64,000 nucleotides of DNA, taken from NCBI RefSeq assembly GCF_025909975.1, contig NZ_JAPCIO010000002.1, positions 372,001 through 436,000 of the forward strand, in the 5' to 3' direction. This DNA is from Flavobacterium lacisediminis. Lineage in GTDB: Bacteria; Bacteroidota; Bacteroidia; Flavobacteriales; Flavobacteriaceae. Each line of letters opens with the position of its first letter. Positions within the stretch are counted from its first letter, which is position 1. Both the position numbers and the translations under genes were made by a program. Positions 1-8,483 of the stretch are shown here, one piece after another. The notes beneath the pieces are model-generated. The model had not been told where the DNA came from and ran no database searches. It saw only the letters and a program-made list of their open reading frames with translations.

Positions 1-782
1 GACGAAAAAGTAGTTTTTGGTTCCGAAAAAGTAAAACTTTCTGGCGTGTATAAAATTGCTGTATTCTTCTTTGTTGCTGCTTGATTGATAAATAAATCAT
101 CATCGCCCGAACGAATTTTCATGTGATCCATAAAACCACGAACATTGAAAAACTCTTCTTTTTTATAAGCTAAATTACGCCCAACACCCATATAAGGTTT
201 GCCAATTTTTGCCCAAGAAAAATATTGTGTAGCAGTTAACATTGTTTCAAAACGAATGATTTTGTTTAGGAAGGAATTCTTTACTTTTTCGTAAGCACCA
301 TATCCTAAAACAATCGTTTTTTCTTTGGTGAATTGAGTTGAAATTTGCAACAACCAATCGTTTGAAGCAGGATAACAATCCGCATCGGTAAATACTAAAT
401 ACTCGTTTTTTGCGGCTTTGATTCCCAAGGTTAACGCGAATTTTTTATTACCCCAAAATGCTTCTACATTTTCAACCTTTACCAATTTTACATTCGAATA
501 TTGTTTTTCGTAACTTTCGAATAATTCCAAAGTTTCATCGCTCGAAGCATCGTCAATTAAGACAATTTCGTAATCTGGATAGTTTTGAGTAACCAAAGTT
601 TGAAAATATTTTTTGATATTTTCTTCTTCGTTTTTAGCACAAACAATAATGGAAATAGGTAAACGTTTCGGAGTTCCATCTGTTTTTTTACCAAATGAGA
701 ATTTTCCGAAAATAAAAAGGTAATAAATAAATTGAATAAACACGATAACCGCAAAAGCGATTAAGAGTATTGTTAGTATCAT
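1..782 (-). CDS. Glycosyltransferase family 2, membrane-anchored (C-terminus outside window)
   Basis: About 260 N-terminal residues are visible; the frame stays open to the window edge, so the C-terminus is missing. An N-terminal membrane segment spans residues about 2-24. A GT-A fold follows, with the strand PISIIVCAKNEE near residue 42, the nucleotide-binding DDASSD at about 77-82, the DAD metal-binding triad at 133-135 and a GDDDLF acid motif further on. The family transfers sugars from activated nucleotide donors, probably to an envelope glycan or lipid. The start is the ATG just after the small-protein gene stop at 795, so the two are probably co-transcribed from the box at 1018. Acceptor and donor cannot be read from the sequence. 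Confidence 0.88.
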   Translation of the reverse strand, partial: MILTILLIAFAVIVFIQFIYYLFIFGKFSFGKKTDGTPKRLPISIIVCAKNEEENIKKYFQTLVTQNYPDYEIVLIDDASSDETLELFESYEKQYSNVKLVKVENVEAFWGNKKFALTLGIKAAKNEYLVFTDADCYPASNDWLLQISTQFTKEKTIVLGYGAYEKVKNSFLNKIIRFETMLTATQYFSWAKIGKPYMGVGRNLAYKKEEFFNVRGFMDHMKIRSGDDDLFINQAATKKNTAILYTPESFTFSEPKTTFS

Positions 783-794
783 AAATGGGTAAAA

Positions 795-998
795 TTATGC
801 GTGCGATTCTTCGTTGCAGTCTTTCATTTGTTCTGGAGTTTTTCCACAATAGCTGCAGTTTTCTCCATCTTTATTCAAAAACGGACTTTGGCTAGCGCAA
901 GTTCCAGCGAATTTTCCGTCTTTTTTTGCCCAAATTTTTATCGCGATACCTGCAAACGCAAGTCCTAAAAGTCCAATGGTAAACAATACAAGTTTCAT
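795..998 (-). CDS. Small single-span membrane protein with Cys residues
   Basis: This 67-residue protein has one hydrophobic helix (about residues 3-22) and a short basic-acidic tail carrying four cysteines, two of them in CSYCGK. That spacing could bind a metal or form a disulfide, but no known zinc-ribbon is complete. An exact -7 box lies 20 bases upstream of the start, and the glycosyltransferase gene follows 12 bases downstream. I do not recognise a function; similar short membrane proteins occur in Flavobacteriaceae. Confidence 0.7.
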   Translation of the reverse strand: MKLVLFTIGLLGLAFAGIAIKIWAKKDGKFAGTCASQSPFLNKDGENCSYCGKTPEQMKDCNEESHA

Positions 999-1017
999 CT
1001 TTTTCTATTTTGAACTG

Positions 1018-1025
1018 CAAATTTA
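1018..1025 (-). promoter_or_regulatory. -7 box TAAATTTG for the small membrane protein gene
   Basis: The minus-strand sequence is an exact match to the Bacteroidota -7 consensus TAnnTTTG. It lies 19 bases before the ATG at 998, placing transcription start in the short gap. It probably drives both the small protein and the glycosyltransferase. Confidence 0.6.
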
Positions 1026-1040
1026 CAAAAGAATTTTGAC

Positions 1041-2048
1041 TTAAATAATATTTACTTCCGCTTCTATTGCAATTCCAAATTTTTCTAAAATGGTTTGTTG
1101 GATATTTCTTGAAAGGGCTACAATTTCAGCTCCAGTTGCGGTTCCATAATTCACTAAAACCAAGGCTTGATTTTTATGAACTCCAGCATCACCAAAACGT
1201 TTTCCTTTAAAACCAGCTTGTTCAATTAACCAACCCGCAGGAACTTTTACTTCAGTTTCAGAAACTACATAATGCGGCATTTCGGGATGAAGTGCTTTTG
1301 CTTTTTCGTAAACTTCTTTTGCAATAATCGGGTTTTTGAAGAAACTTCCACTGTTACCTAATTCTTTAGGGTCTGGTAATTTACTTTGACGAATGGCAAT
1401 TACAGCGTTGCTAACATCTTTTAGAGTTGGGTTTTCGATTCCGTTTTGTTTTAATTCGGTTTCAATTGCACCGTAAGTAGTAGAAACTTTGTGGTTTTTC
1501 TTAGTCAATTTAAAACAAACTGAAGTGATAATATATTGATTTTTCAATTCGTTTTTGAAAACACTTTCACGGTATTCAAATTTGCATTGAGCGTTTGTGA
1601 AAGTTTCAATTTCTAATGTTTTCAAGTTTAAAGCTTCGCATGAAAACATGGTGTCTTTAATTTCCACACCATAAGCGCCAATATTTTGAATTGGAGTTGT
1701 GCCAACGTTTCCTGGAATCAATGATAAATTCTCAATACCACCAAAATATTGATCAATACACCAAAGTACAAATTCGTGCCAGTTTTCACCAGCTTGAGCT
1801 TTTACAATGGCAAAATCATCGTTTTCTTCAACAATTTCTCTTCCTTTTAAATTCACATGAACGACTAATTTTTCGATGTCTTGTGTTAAAAGCATATTGC
1901 TTCCGCCACCCAAAATAAAAATATCATCGTTTTTTGTCAATACTTCTTTCAATTCTGCAATCGAGCTTACCGAAACAAATTGTTTGGCTTTAGCTTCAAT
2001 TCCAAAAGTATTGTAATTTTTTAGAGAGAAATTGGTTTGAATATTCAT
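1041..2048 (-). CDS. murB: UDP-N-acetylmuramate dehydrogenase (UDP-N-acetylenolpyruvoylglucosamine reductase)
   Basis: MurB reduces UDP-GlcNAc-enolpyruvate to UDP-N-acetylmuramate with NADPH and FAD, the second committed step of peptidoglycan synthesis in the cytoplasm. The 335 residues match type I (E. coli-like) MurB. FAD-binding motifs ILGGGSNML (45-53) and GTTPIQNIGAYG (116-127) are present. Catalytic residues by alignment are R160 (YRES), S235 (GNSGSFFKNP) and E331 near the C-terminus. murA, whose product makes its substrate, is in this window at 53119. Its own -7 box lies in the 37-base gap to recF, so transcription can be independent of recF. Confidence 0.97.
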   Translation of the reverse strand: MNIQTNFSLKNYNTFGIEAKAKQFVSVSSIAELKEVLTKNDDIFILGGGSNMLLTQDIEKLVVHVNLKGREIVEENDDFAIVKAQAGENWHEFVLWCIDQYFGGIENLSLIPGNVGTTPIQNIGAYGVEIKDTMFSCEALNLKTLEIETFTNAQCKFEYRESVFKNELKNQYIITSVCFKLTKKNHKVSTTYGAIETELKQNGIENPTLKDVSNAVIAIRQSKLPDPKELGNSGSFFKNPIIAKEVYEKAKALHPEMPHYVVSETEVKVPAGWLIEQAGFKGKRFGDAGVHKNQALVLVNYGTATGAEIVALSRNIQQTILEKFGIAIEAEVNII

Positions 2049-2065
2049 AGTAGAATAATTTTTTT

Positions 2066-2073
2066 CAAATGTA
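2066..2073 (-). promoter_or_regulatory. -7 box TACATTTG for murB
   Basis: Exact TAnnTTTG match on the minus strand, 17 bases before the murB ATG and inside the recF-murB gap. It suggests murB has its own promoter in addition to any read-through from recF. Confidence 0.55.
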
Positions 2074-2085
2074 GTATTATGAATT

Positions 2086-3165
2086 TTAAATTGGAAATAT
2101 TTTATACGATTGATGCGTTTCTTTGATGATCAGTTCTGTTCGTTCTGCATGAGTATCAGAAATAAAAATTTGTCCAAAAACGGCATCATTCACCATCGTT
2201 ACAATTTTTTGCACACGTGTTTCGTCTAATTTATCGAAAATATCATCAAAAAGAAGGATTGGTAATTCGCCACTTTGTTTTTTCATGAACTCGAATTGCG
2301 CCAATTTCAAAGCAATCAAAAATGATTTCTGTTGGCCTTGCGAACCGAATTTCTTAATCGGAAAACCATCAATTTCAAAAATCAAATCATCTTTATGAAT
2401 TCCAGCGCTAGTATATTGAATAATTCGGTCTTTTTGAAGTGATTCTTCTAAAAGAGATATTAAATCTTTTTCAAATAGTTGACTTTCGTATTTTAAAGCA
2501 ACTTTTTCATTTCCGCCCGAAATATTGGTGTGATGTTGTTCGAAAATTGGAATAAAATCAGCTAGAAATTGTTTTCTTTTTTCGAAAATCAATTGTCCAG
2601 AATTACTCAATTGCTCGTTATAAATCGATAAATTATCCGCGTCAAAAGTCTGATTCAAGGCGAAATATTTTAATAAAGCATTTCTTTGTGCTAACGTTTT
2701 TTGATATTGAATTAGCAATTGCAAATATGTATTGTCTAAAGTTGCAATTACGCTATCAATGAATTTCCTGCGTGTTTCGCTTCCTTCCACAATCAAATCA
2801 GCATCAGAAGGTGAAATAATTACCAATGGAATCAAACCTAAATGTTCGGAAAGTTTATCATAGACTTTGCCGTTTCGTTTGATGGTTTTTTTTTGTCCTT
2901 TTTTTAAACTGCAAACAATTTTTTCTTCTTTGCCGTTTTTTTCAAGTAAAGCATCTATCACGAAAAACTCTTCGCCATGTCGGATGTTTTGAACTGCTAA
3001 AGGGTTGAAATAGCTTTTGCCATAAGCCAAATGATATATTGCATCTAAAATATTAGTTTTTCCAACGCCATTTTTCCCTACAAAACAATTAATCTTAGCG
3101 TCAAAATCAAATTCGATTTGGGCTAAATTTTTATAGTTAAGAAGCGATAATTGTTTTAAAAACAC
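2086..3165 (-). CDS. recF: DNA replication and repair protein RecF
   Basis: RecF is an SMC-like ABC ATPase that helps load RecA at single-strand gaps and stalled forks together with RecO and RecR. The 359 residues are the usual length. Walker A GKNGVGKT is at 30-37, the ABC signature-like segment GSQGQQKS lies in the C-terminal third, and Walker B is [11 protein letters not shown]. An exact -7 box lies upstream at 3208. In many bacteria recF neighbours dnaA; here dnaA is about 30 kb away. Confidence 0.96.
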   Translation of the reverse strand: MFLKQLSLLNYKNLAQIEFDFDAKINCFVGKNGVGKTNILDAIYHLAYGKSYFNPLAVQNIRHGEEFFVIDALLEKNGKEEKIVCSLKKGQKKTIKRNGKVYDKLSEHLGLIPLVIISPSDADLIVEGSETRRKFIDSVIATLDNTYLQLLIQYQKTLAQRNALLKYFALNQTFDADNLSIYNEQLSNSGQLIFEKRKQFLADFIPIFEQHHTNISGGNEKVALKYESQLFEKDLISLLEESLQKDRIIQYTSAGIHKDDLIFEIDGFPIKKFGSQGQQKSFLIALKLAQFEFMKKQSGELPILLFDDIFDKLDETRVQKIVTMVNDAVFGQIFISDTHAERTELIIKETHQSYKIFPI

Positions 3166-3207
3166 AATAAATATACTTTGATTTTGGACTAAAAATAGGA
3201 CTTAATG

Positions 3208-3215
3208 CAAAAGTA
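3208..3215 (-). promoter_or_regulatory. -7 box TACTTTTG for recF
   Basis: Exact TAnnTTTG match on the minus strand, 42 bases before the recF start, in the divergent gap with the TPR gene. Confidence 0.55.
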
Positions 3216-3270
3216 AATCGAATTTGTTAAAAATATATACTAAAATGGTTTTTAATTTTAATAAAAATTA

Positions 3271-3278
3271 TATTTTTG
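3271..3278 (+). promoter_or_regulatory. -7 box TATTTTTG for the TPR-ribH operon
   Basis: Exact TAnnTTTG match 22 bases before the ATG at 3301, in a strongly AT-rich divergent intergenic region shared with the recF promoter. Confidence 0.6.
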
Positions 3279-3300
3279 CACCTCATTAAATTTAATATAA

Positions 3301-4086
3301 ATGGCAACATATAACAAAAGAGGATACAAAGCTCCAAAACCAGAAGAAGCTAAAGTTGAAAACGAGTTTGACGAAGTAGAAGCAGTTGATGTACAAGATA
3401 GTACTACGGCTGAGGTTTTTAATACTTTAGACGAGAAAGCTTCAAGAACTGAGGAGTGGGTAGCTAAAAATCAAAAAGTACTTTTAGGTATTGTAGGTGC
3501 AATTGCGATTGGAACTTTAGGATATTTATTATTCAATAGATTTGTTGTTGAGCCAAAAGAAGAAAAAGCAGCTAACGAAATTTTCCAAGCACAACAATAT
3601 TTTCAACAAGCTGTTGATGCTACAGAGAAAAATGATTCTTTATATAATTTAGCACTTAAAGGTGGTGAAGGTAAATTAGGTTTCTTAGGAGTAGCTGAGC
3701 AATACGAAGGTACTGCAGCTGGAAACTTAGCTAACTACCACGCGGGTATGGCTTACTTAAACTTAGGTGATTTTAAAAATGCTATTACTTATTTAGAGAA
3801 ATTTAAATCTGATGATGCTATTTTAAAACCAATCGCTTTAGGAGCTATCGGAGATGCTTTATCGGAAACTAATAAAGTGGAAGATGCAATTGCTCATTAC
3901 AAAAAAGCAGCTGAAGCTTCTGAAAATGATTTCACTACACCAAGATATTTATTAAAAGCAGCTCAATTATATTTAACAGCTGGTAAAAAAGCTGAAGCTC
4001 ATGCTTTATTTGTTGAGATTAAAGAGAAATATGAAACTTCTAAAGAAGGAATGAATATTGATGCTTTCATTGCAATGACTGAATAA
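3301..4086 (+). CDS. TPR-containing single-span membrane protein (YfgM-like)
   Basis: The 261-residue protein has an acidic cytoplasmic N-terminus, one membrane helix at about residues 60-80, and a C-terminal region of helical pairs (for example NYHAGMAYLNLGDFKNAITY) typical of tetratricopeptide repeats facing the periplasm. The layout resembles YfgM, the ancillary SecYEG subunit, and in Flavobacteria this family is commonly followed by ribH. It sits 2 bases upstream of ribH, so the two are co-transcribed. The family and topology are well supported; the translocon role is inference. Confidence 0.85.
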   Translation: MATYNKRGYKAPKPEEAKVENEFDEVEAVDVQDSTTAEVFNTLDEKASRTEEWVAKNQKVLLGIVGAIAIGTLGYLLFNRFVVEPKEEKAANEIFQAQQYFQQAVDATEKNDSLYNLALKGGEGKLGFLGVAEQYEGTAAGNLANYHAGMAYLNLGDFKNAITYLEKFKSDDAILKPIALGAIGDALSETNKVEDAIAHYKKAAEASENDFTTPRYLLKAAQLYLTAGKKAEAHALFVEIKEKYETSKEGMNIDAFIAMTE

Positions 4087-4088
4087 GA

Positions 4089-4574
4089 ATGGCAACAGAA
4101 AATAAAAATTTATCTAATTACGATAAAAACACAATCCCAAACGCGAAAGATTTTCGGTTTGGGATTGTTGTTTCAGAATGGAATGAAGAAGTTACCGAAG
4201 GTTTATATAACGGAGCTTTCTCTGCTTTAACAGATTGTGGTGCTTTACCAGAAAATATCATCCGTTGGAATGTGCCAGGAAGTTTCGAATTGATTTTCGG
4301 AGCACGTCAAATGCATGAAAAATTAGAGTTGGATGCTGTAATTGTAATTGGCTGTGTAATTAAAGGTGAAACTATGCATTTCGAGTTTGTATGCGAAGGT
4401 GTTACACAAGGAATGAAAGATTTAAATCTTTTATATGATGTGCCAACTATTTTTTGTGTGCTAACCGATAACAACATGCAACAATCGTTAGATAGAAGTG
4501 GAGGTAAACACGGTAATAAAGGTGTAGAAGCGGCTATTGCAGCAATTAAAATGGTAGATTTGAATAGAAAATAA
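4089..4574 (+). CDS. ribH: 6,7-dimethyl-8-ribityllumazine synthase
   Basis: RibH condenses 5-amino-6-ribitylamino-uracil with dihydroxybutanone phosphate, the penultimate step of riboflavin synthesis. The 161 residues are standard. Recognisable motifs are VVSEWNEEVTEGL, the substrate-loop sequence VPGSFEL, and GCVIKGETMHFEFV, which contains the conserved catalytic His. ribD, an earlier pathway enzyme, lies at 36619 in this window. A strong intrinsic terminator follows at 4602. Confidence 0.97.
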   Translation: MATENKNLSNYDKNTIPNAKDFRFGIVVSEWNEEVTEGLYNGAFSALTDCGALPENIIRWNVPGSFELIFGARQMHEKLELDAVIVIGCVIKGETMHFEFVCEGVTQGMKDLNLLYDVPTIFCVLTDNNMQQSLDRSGGKHGNKGVEAAIAAIKMVDLNRK

Positions 4575-4601
4575 AAGGATTTCCTTTAAAATCAATATAC
4601 T

Positions 4602-4627
4602 AATCCCGATTTTCATCGGGATTTTTT
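4602..4627 (+). terminator. Intrinsic terminator after ribH
   Basis: Hairpin AATCCCGAT - TTTC - ATCGGGATT followed by a run of T. It ends the TPR-ribH operon. Confidence 0.88.
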
Positions 4628-4689
4628 GTTAACAAAAATTTGGAGGTTAAAAGCGTAAAAATCCCTAAATTTGAAAAAAATAATGCGAC

Positions 4690-4983
4690 ATGATTAAGTT
4701 TGGAAAAAGTAGAATGCCAAAAAATAAGCAATTCAATTATACACCACGTCATTATCAAGGAAAAACAGTTGATAATCCGTTTGATTTTGATTCACCTATT
4801 CGTCGTGATAGAGATGGAGTAAGTTATAACGATTTCAGAGGTCAATGGCAAGATGCACGTGAGAGTAGTCGTAACAGAAAAAATAGATCTTTCAATATGA
4901 GAGTAATCATCATTGCCTTGATTTTGGTACTGTTATTTTTCTTTATAATCGATTTTGATTTTTCCATTTTTAGAAGAAAATAA
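4690..4983 (+). CDS. Small basic membrane protein upstream of mutL
   Basis: The 97-residue protein has a basic, aromatic-rich, probably disordered N-terminal 67 residues and a single C-terminal hydrophobic segment (about 70-89) ending in RRK. It is therefore probably a tail-anchored protein. Its stop codon overlaps the mutL start by one base, indicating translational coupling. I do not recognise a functional family. Similar proteins next to ribH in Flavobacteria have been mislabelled riboflavin synthase subunits; nothing in the sequence supports that. Confidence 0.75.
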   Translation: MIKFGKSRMPKNKQFNYTPRHYQGKTVDNPFDFDSPIRRDRDGVSYNDFRGQWQDARESSRNRKNRSFNMRVIIIALILVLLFFFIIDFDFSIFRRK

Positions 4984-6839
4984 TGGCTGCAAGTATAATT
5001 CAACTTTTACCCGATCATGTTGCCAATCAAATTGCTGCCGGAGAAGTCGTTCAACGACCTGCTTCTGTGGTAAAAGAATTGTTAGAAAATGCCGTTGATG
5101 CTAAAGCTACCGATATCAAATTAATAGTTAAGGAAGCTGGTAAAACCTTAGTTCAAGTAATTGATAACGGTATAGGTATGAATACAACTGATGCGCGTTT
5201 GTGTTTCGAGCGTCATGCAACTTCTAAAATTCGTCAAGCGGAAGATTTATTTGATTTACATACCAAAGGTTTTCGTGGAGAAGCATTGGCTTCAATTGCC
5301 GCAATTGCGCATGTAGAAATGAAAACCAAACAAGATCAGGAAGAATTAGGTACTCATATCGTAATTGAAGGCAGTAAATTAGTAACTCAAGAAGTGGCAG
5401 TTTTACCAAAAGGAACTTCATTTGCTGTTAAAAACCTTTTTTTCAATATTCCAGCTAGAAGAAATTTCTTGAAATCGGAAACGGTGGAATTTCGTCATGT
5501 GATGGATGAATTTCAGCGTGTAGCAATGGCGCATCCGTCAATTTCGTTTACGTTGATTCATAATGGAAGTGAGTTGTATAATTTGCCAAGTTCAAATTAT
5601 CGCCAACGCATCGTCAATATTTTTGGTGGAAAAACCAATGAAAAATTAGTGCCTGTTTCAGAAGAGACCGAGTTAATCAATATTACAGGATTTGTTGGAA
5701 AGCCCGAATTCGCTAAGAAGAGTAGAGGCGAACAGTTTTTCTTTGTAAATGACAGATATATCAAAAGCGCGTATTTGCATCATGCAATTATGAGTGCTTA
5801 CGAAGGTTTGTTAAAAGAAGGCAATCAACCAAGTTATTTCTTGTATTTGCAAGTGCCGCCACATACCATTGATATCAATATTCATCCAACCAAAACCGAA
5901 ATCAAATTTGATGACGAACATTCGTTATATGCTATATTGCGTTCGGCTGTAAAACATAGTTTAGGACAATTTAATGTGGCGCCAGTTTTAGATTTTGAAC
6001 GAGATTCTAATTTAGATACGCCATATCAATACAAAGATAAAGAAGCCGATTTTCCTACGATTCAAGTGGATTCTAGCTTTAATCCGTTTGCTACTGATAA
6101 ACCAGCTGCTAAATCGCTTTCTTCTTTTGGAAGTTATAAGAGAGAAACGTCAACAGCAAGTTGGGAAAGTTTATATGTAGGATTAAAGCAAGAAACACAA
6201 GAATTAGAACAGTTCTCATTTGAAAGCGAAGAAGTAACTGGAAAATTATTTGATGATGAGGTTGAGGAAACAAAATCTTCTTCAACTTATCAAATTCATA
6301 AAAAATATATTGTAAGTGCTATAAAATCGGGCATGTTGGTTATTGATCAAGGTAGAGCGCACCAACGTGTGTTATATGAACAATTTCTAACAAGTATTAC
6401 GGTTCAAAAAGCATCGAGTCAGCAATTGTTGTTTCCTTTGGAATTGTATTTTTCTTCGGAAGAAATGGTTTTATTGAATGAATTACAATCATCGTTAGAA
6501 AATACAGGATTTGTTTTTGATGCTTTCAATAGCGATTCAGTTCAGATTTCGGGATTGCCAATTGGAATGGCTGAGAGCGAAGTTTCGATTGTTCTAGAAG
6601 AATTAATTAGTAATTTACAAAACGAAATTCCGGAAAGTAGTTTTTCACAAAGTGATAGTATTGCCAAATCAATGGCAAAAAGTATGGCCGTCAAAACAGG
6701 AACGTATTTAACAGGAAAAGAACAAGAGAATTTAGTAAATTCGTTATTTGCTTGTAAAGATCCAAACGTTTCTCCTTTTCAAAAACCCACATTTATTACC
6801 TTAACGGTAGAAGATTTAGATAAAAGATTTGCTCTATGA
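4983..6839 (+). CDS. mutL: DNA mismatch repair protein MutL
   Basis: MutL is the GHKL ATPase that links MutS mismatch recognition to strand removal. The N-terminal ATPase domain is intact: ELLENAVDA (32-40), DNGIGM (61-66) and GFRGEAL (96-102). The 618 residues include a linker (about 335-430) and a C-terminal dimerisation domain. In that domain the endonuclease motif normally reading DQHAxxExxxxE is DQGRAHQRVLYE (455-466), and the CPHGRP-type motif is SPFQKPT (597-603). The protein therefore looks nuclease-deficient. It is overlapped by 4 bases by the following rhomboid gene. Confidence 0.96.
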   Translation: MAASIIQLLPDHVANQIAAGEVVQRPASVVKELLENAVDAKATDIKLIVKEAGKTLVQVIDNGIGMNTTDARLCFERHATSKIRQAEDLFDLHTKGFRGEALASIAAIAHVEMKTKQDQEELGTHIVIEGSKLVTQEVAVLPKGTSFAVKNLFFNIPARRNFLKSETVEFRHVMDEFQRVAMAHPSISFTLIHNGSELYNLPSSNYRQRIVNIFGGKTNEKLVPVSEETELINITGFVGKPEFAKKSRGEQFFFVNDRYIKSAYLHHAIMSAYEGLLKEGNQPSYFLYLQVPPHTIDINIHPTKTEIKFDDEHSLYAILRSAVKHSLGQFNVAPVLDFERDSNLDTPYQYKDKEADFPTIQVDSSFNPFATDKPAAKSLSSFGSYKRETSTASWESLYVGLKQETQELEQFSFESEEVTGKLFDDEVEETKSSSTYQIHKKYIVSAIKSGMLVIDQGRAHQRVLYEQFLTSITVQKASSQQLLFPLELYFSSEEMVLLNELQSSLENTGFVFDAFNSDSVQISGLPIGMAESEVSIVLEELISNLQNEIPESSFSQSDSIAKSMAKSMAVKTGTYLTGKEQENLVNSLFACKDPNVSPFQKPTFITLTVEDLDKRFAL

Positions 6840-7585
6840 TGAATAATATGACCGACACCGTAAAACAGTTATTAATTATTAACGTTTTATTTTTTATAGG
6901 AAGTTATTTTGTGCCACAAGCCAATGATTTATTATCACTTCATTATTTTGAAAGCGATGGTTTTAAATTTTGGCAACCTATCACACATATGTTTATGCAT
7001 GGAAGTTTAATGCATATTTTCTTTAATATGTTTGCTTTAATTTCTTTCGGAAGTGCATTGGAACATTTTTGGGGAGCAAAAAAGTTTTTGTTTTTCTATC
7101 TTTCTTGTGGATTAGGAGCAGCCATAATTCATTCAGGTGTGAATTATTATTACTTTCATGACGCTCAAAATTTCTTAATCCAAAGTGGTGTTTCTGTTCA
7201 AGATATTCAAACTTTAATAAAAGGAGATAGTGTAAATATTAATGCTTCTGATACGGCTTTGCTTCAAAATTATGTAAATCAAATGGGAGATGCCTTTAAT
7301 AATCAGGCAGTAGGAGCTTCTGGAGCTATTTATGGCTTATTAGTTGCTTTTGCTTTTATGTTTCCAAATGCTGAGTTGATGATGATGTTTATTCCTGTGC
7401 CAGTTAAAGCAAAATATTTTGTACCTGTAATCGTATTGTTAGATTTATTTTCTGGAGTAACAGGAATTAGTCTTTTTGGAGGTAATATTGCCCATTTTGC
7501 TCACGTTGGTGGCGCTTTAATTGGTTTTATCATGATGTGGTATTGGAAGAAGAACCAGTTCAATCAAAATCGATGGGATAGATAG
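6836..7585 (+). CDS. Rhomboid family intramembrane serine protease (first of two)
   Basis: A polytopic membrane protein of 249 residues. The catalytic Ser is S162 in GASGAIYG and the catalytic His is H223 in AHVGG. The HMFMHGSLMHIFFN segment (51-64) is the conserved rhomboid helix-2 signature. Between helices there is an extra periplasmic insertion (about residues 105-155) with the sequence SGVSVQDIQTLIKG. The start overlaps the mutL stop (ATGA), and alternative ATG codons at +3 and +12 are possible. A second, different rhomboid follows. Substrates are unknown. Confidence 0.92.
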   Translation: MMNNMTDTVKQLLIINVLFFIGSYFVPQANDLLSLHYFESDGFKFWQPITHMFMHGSLMHIFFNMFALISFGSALEHFWGAKKFLFFYLSCGLGAAIIHSGVNYYYFHDAQNFLIQSGVSVQDIQTLIKGDSVNINASDTALLQNYVNQMGDAFNNQAVGASGAIYGLLVAFAFMFPNAELMMMFIPVPVKAKYFVPVIVLLDLFSGVTGISLFGGNIAHFAHVGGALIGFIMMWYWKKNQFNQNRWDR

Positions 7586-7622
7586 TTTTTCATCAAATAG
7601 AATAAAGGATAAATAATAGAAA

Positions 7623-8480
7623 ATGAACATTTTAGACGATTTAAAACTACAATACAAAACAGGAGGTATGGTGCAAAAGTTAATCTTTTGGAACATAGGT
7701 TTCTTCTTGTTTTCATTGGTGTTTTTTTATAGTTTTTCTGCTGGGAAATTCCAAATTCCAACATGGATAGCGCTGTCGTCTGATTTAGGAACGTTCATTA
7801 GAACACCTTGGACATTAATCACATTCAATTTCTTTCATGCGGGATTTTTACATTTGATTTTTAATCTTATAGTGCTTCATTTTTCTGGACGTTTATTCAA
7901 TACCTATTTTACAGATAAGCAATTGTTTGGTGTGTATGTTTTAGGTGGAATTTTCTCTGGGTTAACATTCGTTCTATCCTATATTTTTATTGGAAAAGCA
8001 GGTTTATTGGTTGGAGCAAGTGGTGCTATTATGGCTATTTTAATTGCAACAGCAACGTATGCGCCTTTTATGTTGTTGCGCATTCCGTTAATAGGAATTG
8101 TCAAGCTTTGGCATGTCGCTTTTGTGATTTTATTAGTAGATTTAATTCAAATGCCGTTAGATAATACAGGCGGACATCTGGCACATCTTGGCGGAGCTTT
8201 ATTCGGATTTATCTACATAAAATTATTGCAATCAGGTACAGATATTACGAAGCCTTTTTCAGCTTTATTAGATGCTTTTGCAAATCTTTTCAAACCAAAA
8301 AAGAAAACACCATTTAAAAAAGTGCATCGCAATACAACAAAAAAAGGTGTAAATTCGTTTCAAGAGAATAAAGATGTAACACAAAAGCAGATTGATGATA
8401 TTTTAGATAAAATCAGTAAATCGGGCTATGATAGTTTAACAAAAGAAGAAAAAGAATTCCTATTTAAAGCAGGAAAGTAA
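7623..8480 (+). CDS. Rhomboid family intramembrane serine protease (second of two)
   Basis: A 285-residue rhomboid with S133 in GASGAIMA and H188 in HLAHLGG as the catalytic pair, and the NFFHAGFLHLIFN signature near 69-81. A lysine-rich cytoplasmic tail (about 215-285) follows the membrane domain and ends in a charged helix. Sequence identity to the preceding rhomboid is low, so the pair is not a recent duplication. It is 37 bases downstream of the first and 3 bases upstream of the next gene. Confidence 0.92.
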   Translation: MNILDDLKLQYKTGGMVQKLIFWNIGFFLFSLVFFYSFSAGKFQIPTWIALSSDLGTFIRTPWTLITFNFFHAGFLHLIFNLIVLHFSGRLFNTYFTDKQLFGVYVLGGIFSGLTFVLSYIFIGKAGLLVGASGAIMAILIATATYAPFMLLRIPLIGIVKLWHVAFVILLVDLIQMPLDNTGGHLAHLGGALFGFIYIKLLQSGTDITKPFSALLDAFANLFKPKKKTPFKKVHRNTTKKGVNSFQENKDVTQKQIDDILDKISKSGYDSLTKEEKEFLFKAGK

Positions 8481-8483
8481 TCG

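Noticed and set aside
557..754. Open reading frame on the minus strand inside the glycosyltransferase gene
   Set aside because: It is an out-of-frame shadow of the glycosyltransferase, with no protein-like composition. The same applies to other ORFs lying across murB, mutL, the mutase genes, dnaA, hisS, rny and others.
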